This document shows positions 61,947 through 64,000 of a DNA stretch of 64,000 bases, piece by piece (positions within the stretch are counted from its first letter, which is position 1; every line of letters begins with the position of its first letter). The translations under genes and the position numbers were made by a program. This stretch comes from Halorussus ruber (GTDB lineage Archaea; Halobacteriota; Halobacteria; Halobacteriales; Haladaptataceae): positions 124,001-188,000 of the forward strand of contig NZ_ML219770.1 of the NCBI RefSeq assembly GCF_004765785.1, given 5' to 3'. The notes under the pieces were generated by a model. The model searched no databases. It worked only from the letters and a program-made list of their open reading frames with translations, and had not been told where the DNA came from.

Positions 61947-62662
61947 AGCGAGACGCCGTCGAGACTCGCGTCCAAGTCGTCCACGTAGTCGTTGAACGCC
62001 TCCACGAAGCGGGGCACGTCCTCGGCGAGACTCCGCACGTCGTGAGCAGCGGGCTGTTCGTACTGCGAGAGGAGGTAGATGCCGCCCTCGCCGCCGACCC
62101 GGAGGTAGGAAGTCGCGCCGTTCTCCCACTTGAGTTCCCAGCGATTCCCGCCGACGCGGGTCGCGTAAGTGCCGTACTCCCCGCCCTCGTAGCGCGCGAG
62201 TTGCCGGGCGATTTGGTCGCAGACCTCGCGGACCCGCCCGAGGATTCGCTCGCGCTCGGCGACGACCGAGTCGGTGGACTCGACCGCGGGGAAGTCAGTG
62301 GGGACCTCGTCCAGCACGCCGTCGAGCGACTCGACGTAGCGGTTGAACGATTTCACGAACTCCTCGTAGTCGGTCATCGCCTCCGCGAGGTCCTCGGGGT
62401 CCGGCGGCTGGTGAGTCGAGACGACGTAGGTCTCGCTCCGACCGCCCTCGAACAGGAGGAACTGGAGGTCTCCGGCTTCGTACTTGACGGTCCACTCGCC
62501 GTCGCTGGTCTCGAAGGTGCGCTTGCCGTAGTCGCCGCCCTGCAAGCGAGCGAGTTCGCGGGCGATTTCCCCGGCGTGACTCCGGACCCGGGCGACCACT
62601 TCGTCGCGGCGCTCGGCGGCCTCGTCGGCGTCCTCGACCGACAGGTCGAACAGCTCTGTCAT
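61943..62662 (-). CDS. Protein with a tandem internal duplication, unknown function
   Basis: 239 residues from the ATG at 62662 (MTELFDLSVEDADEAAERRD). Two ~100-residue copies: residues ~20-115 (RVRSHAGEIARELARLQGGD ... VVSTHQPPDP ... FNRYVESLDGVLDEV) and ~135-235 (RVREVCDQIARQLARYEGGE ... LLSQYEQPAA ... FNDYVDDLDASLDGV). Each has helix, beta-meander, helix. Soluble. Converges with the M20 gene (stops overlap). No domain name I recognise. Confidence 0.78.
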   Translation of the reverse strand: MTELFDLSVEDADEAAERRDEVVARVRSHAGEIARELARLQGGDYGKRTFETSDGEWTVKYEAGDLQFLLFEGGRSETYVVSTHQPPDPEDLAEAMTDYEEFVKSFNRYVESLDGVLDEVPTDFPAVESTDSVVAERERILGRVREVCDQIARQLARYEGGEYGTYATRVGGNRWELKWENGATSYLRVGGEGGIYLLSQYEQPAAHDVRSLAEDVPRFVEAFNDYVDDLDASLDGVSL

Positions 62663-62736
62663 CGGTTGCACTCGGGACGCGACGGACAAAAGGTTCGTGA
62701 CCGCGGGATTTCGCGCTCCTCTCGTCCCTCCGATTT

Positions 62737-62914
62737 GGCGCGCGCTGGCGCGGTCGTCATCGAGCGACGCGAGTGACTGCTCGACGGACGCGGTTTGTCC
62801 GTCGGTGTCTCTCGTGACCGCGCCGAACCGCACAAGAGGTTGGGGAGGACGAGGTGCGGTTGCGGGGCGCGGGCGGTGCCGAAACTCCTCGGCTTCGGCA
62901 GTAGCTAGCCTCCT
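62737..62914 (+). repeat. Dispersed repeat family A, copy A8
   Basis: Outer end GGCGCGCGCTGGCGCGG, hairpin C6, GAGGTTGGGGAGGACGAGG, ACTCCTCGGCTTCGGC, ends AGTAGCTAGCC. Fills half of the 369-bp gap 62663-63031, otherwise without a gene. Confidence 0.82.
62782..62804 (-). repeat. Covarying hairpin C6
   Basis: On the minus strand CGACGGA, loop CAAACCGCG, TCCGTCG. Perfect seven-bp stem. Confidence 0.75.
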
Positions 62915-63031
62915 CTCGCTTCCGGCCTTTTCCACGAATTCCACCTACTTTCCCTCCACGCCGACTCTTCTCTCGTCCCGCCTCGAATCCACTACCTTTT
63001 TCCTCCGGTACCGACCACCGAGCAAAGACGA

Positions 63032-63784
63032 ATGGTCGCCGAGAAACTCACCGCGCCCGACCCCGAGACCCTCGTCAGCGAGGCGAAGGCCGCCTTTCGG
63101 GACGGCGCGATGCTGACCGTGCAGGCCCGCTGTGAAGTCGAGTACGAGGGTCGGACCTCCGGCTATCTGGGGCCGGGCGACCGGATTCTGGTCGCCAAGC
63201 CCGACGGGACGTTTCTGGTCCACCAGCCGACCGGCCACAAGCCCGTCAACTGGATGCCCGGCGGCGGGTCGGTCTCGGCGCGCACTAGCGAAGACGAGGC
63301 GGTCCTCCTCGCCCGGCGCACCAACCCCAGCGAGCGCGTCGAGGCCCGGATTCTGGAGGCCTACGGGCTGACGCGCTTCGACGCGACCGACGGCGCGACC
63401 TACGAGGAGTCGGGCACCGAGGCCGAGATGCACGAGTACATCGAGGAGAATCCCGACGTGCTGGAGGAGGGCCTGCGCATCGTGGAACACGAGCGCGAGT
63501 CCAAGTACGGCTTCATCGACTTCTTCGCGCGCGACGAGTCGGGCACCCCGGTCGTCGTGGAGGTCAAGCGGATTCAGGCCACGCTGAACCACTTCGACCA
63601 GCTTCAGCGGTACGTCTCGCTGTACGAGGAGACAAACGATACCGTCCGCGGGATGCTGGTCGCGCCCAGCGCCTCCGAGCGCGTCGAGCGGGCGCTCCGG
63701 GACAACGGGCTGGAGTTCGTGGAACTCGCGGAGTTCGACACCGACGCCAAGGGCGCGACCGAGGCGAAGTTGACCGACTTCTGA
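63032..63784 (+). CDS. nucS: Mismatch-repair endonuclease NucS (EndoMS)
   Basis: 250 residues, usual length. N-terminal beta-barrel (~1-120: MLTVQARCEVEYEGRTSGYL, GDRILVAKPDGTFLVHQPTG, KPVNWMPGGG) and C-terminal PD-(D/E)XK nuclease domain with EAEMHEYIEENPDVLEEGLR, GFIDFFARDESGTPVVVEVKR and NHFDQLQRYVSLY. Cuts both strands at mismatches. Acidic linker. Starts 118 bp after A8. Single gene. Confidence 0.95.
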   Translation: MVAEKLTAPDPETLVSEAKAAFRDGAMLTVQARCEVEYEGRTSGYLGPGDRILVAKPDGTFLVHQPTGHKPVNWMPGGGSVSARTSEDEAVLLARRTNPSERVEARILEAYGLTRFDATDGATYEESGTEAEMHEYIEENPDVLEEGLRIVEHERESKYGFIDFFARDESGTPVVVEVKRIQATLNHFDQLQRYVSLYEETNDTVRGMLVAPSASERVERALRDNGLEFVELAEFDTDAKGATEAKLTDF

Positions 63785-64000
63785 CCTCGCGGCTCCGCTG
63801 GCCGTCCGAAAGCAACCGCTGGATTTATTTAAAGCACAAATATGTATTTTTAGGAATTAATTATTTATGTCTGTCTCTGTTCCCGTTCGTCTCCGATTCG
63901 ACCGCGGTTCCCTGTCACGCGCTACCGACCGCCCCGTTCGGAACTGTTTTGTACAGTAACTCGCCTATCCCACAATATTCAATGAACCGAGGAGGTTCGA
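63785..64000. other. Right-end stretch without a recognised gene
   Basis: AT-rich segment after nucS (TTATTTAAAGCACAAATATG, TTTTTAGGAATTAATTATTT). It looks like a promoter or terminator region of a gene beyond the window; nothing else is clear. Confidence 0.5.

Noticed and set aside
59664-62129. 821-residue open frame opposite the glycosyltransferase and M20 genes
   Set aside because: Spans two well-supported genes of the other strand; a shadow of GC-rich codon use.

Overview
The window is chromosomal DNA of an extremely halophilic archaeon (class Halobacteria). Evidence: high G+C, very acidic proteins, coenzyme F420 genes (cofC, cofG, cofH), archaeosine radical SAM enzyme, class I HMG-CoA reductase, the tubulin-like CetZ, NucS, haloarchaeal small zinc proteins, and short AT-rich TATA elements about 25-30 nt before start codons. 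I cannot fix the genus. No rRNA, tRNA or CRISPR array was recognised.

Layout. 1-2.1 kb: a GNAT enzyme and an AT-rich two-gene unit (winged-helix YwgA/SocA-like protein plus membrane protein). 2.1-6.9 kb: a 12-TM protein beside a beta-grasp protein ending in Cys-Cys, a double PH-domain protein, and a SAMP/MoaD-like cluster. 7.1-14 kb: cystathionine synthase/lyase, GNAT, tungsten aldehyde oxidoreductase, VanZ-like protein, RaSEA. 14-18.3 kb: a lipoprotein, its degraded paralogue, an amino acid permease coupled to a TrkA-type protein, two tiny genes. 18.3-23.5 kb: purine synthesis (purQ, purS, purU, purC) and an arylsulfotransferase-like beta-propeller. 24-29.1 kb: cofH, a membrane hydrolase, a three-gene two-component cluster. 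29.3-36.8 kb: cofG, an inserted AAA ATPase/TOPRIM-like pair, cofC, a membrane-anchored protein, cetZ, an SDR protein. 36.9-46.7 kb: tmk, deoC, a frameshifted YihY, MscS-like, Ca/Na exchanger, tRNA methylthiotransferase, CDF transporter, HIT protein. 46.7-58.7 kb: two IS200/IS605-family elements enclosing methionine aminopeptidase, a Thr-rich surface protein, asparaginase-like hydrolase, hmgA and small membrane proteins. 59-63.8 kb: P-loop kinase, glycosyltransferase, M20 peptidase, an internally duplicated protein, nucS.

The intergenic space is unusually structured. Two dispersed repeat families occupy most gaps over 250 bp: family A (nine copies, one outer end near GGCGCGCGCTGGCGCGG, the other at GCTAGCT) and family B (about seven copies, long imperfect palindromes with GAAGCCCC and CCCCTTCATCCC ends, often followed by a ~26-bp repeat). 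Nested in both is a 23-bp hairpin with near-invariant loop CAAACCGCG and stems that change in a compensatory way. This is the strongest undescribed signal at the nucleotide level.

The best candidates for new systems are (1) the AT-rich ATPase + TOPRIM-like pair between cofC and cofG, resembling OLD/Gabija/PARIS-type defence; (2) the YwgA-like + membrane pair at 917-2019; (3) the Cys-Cys-ending ubiquitin-like protein with a polytopic membrane partner; (4) the A/B/hairpin repeats. A TnpB element sits exactly on the stop codon of a small zinc-protein gene and rebuilds an Ala-stop end.
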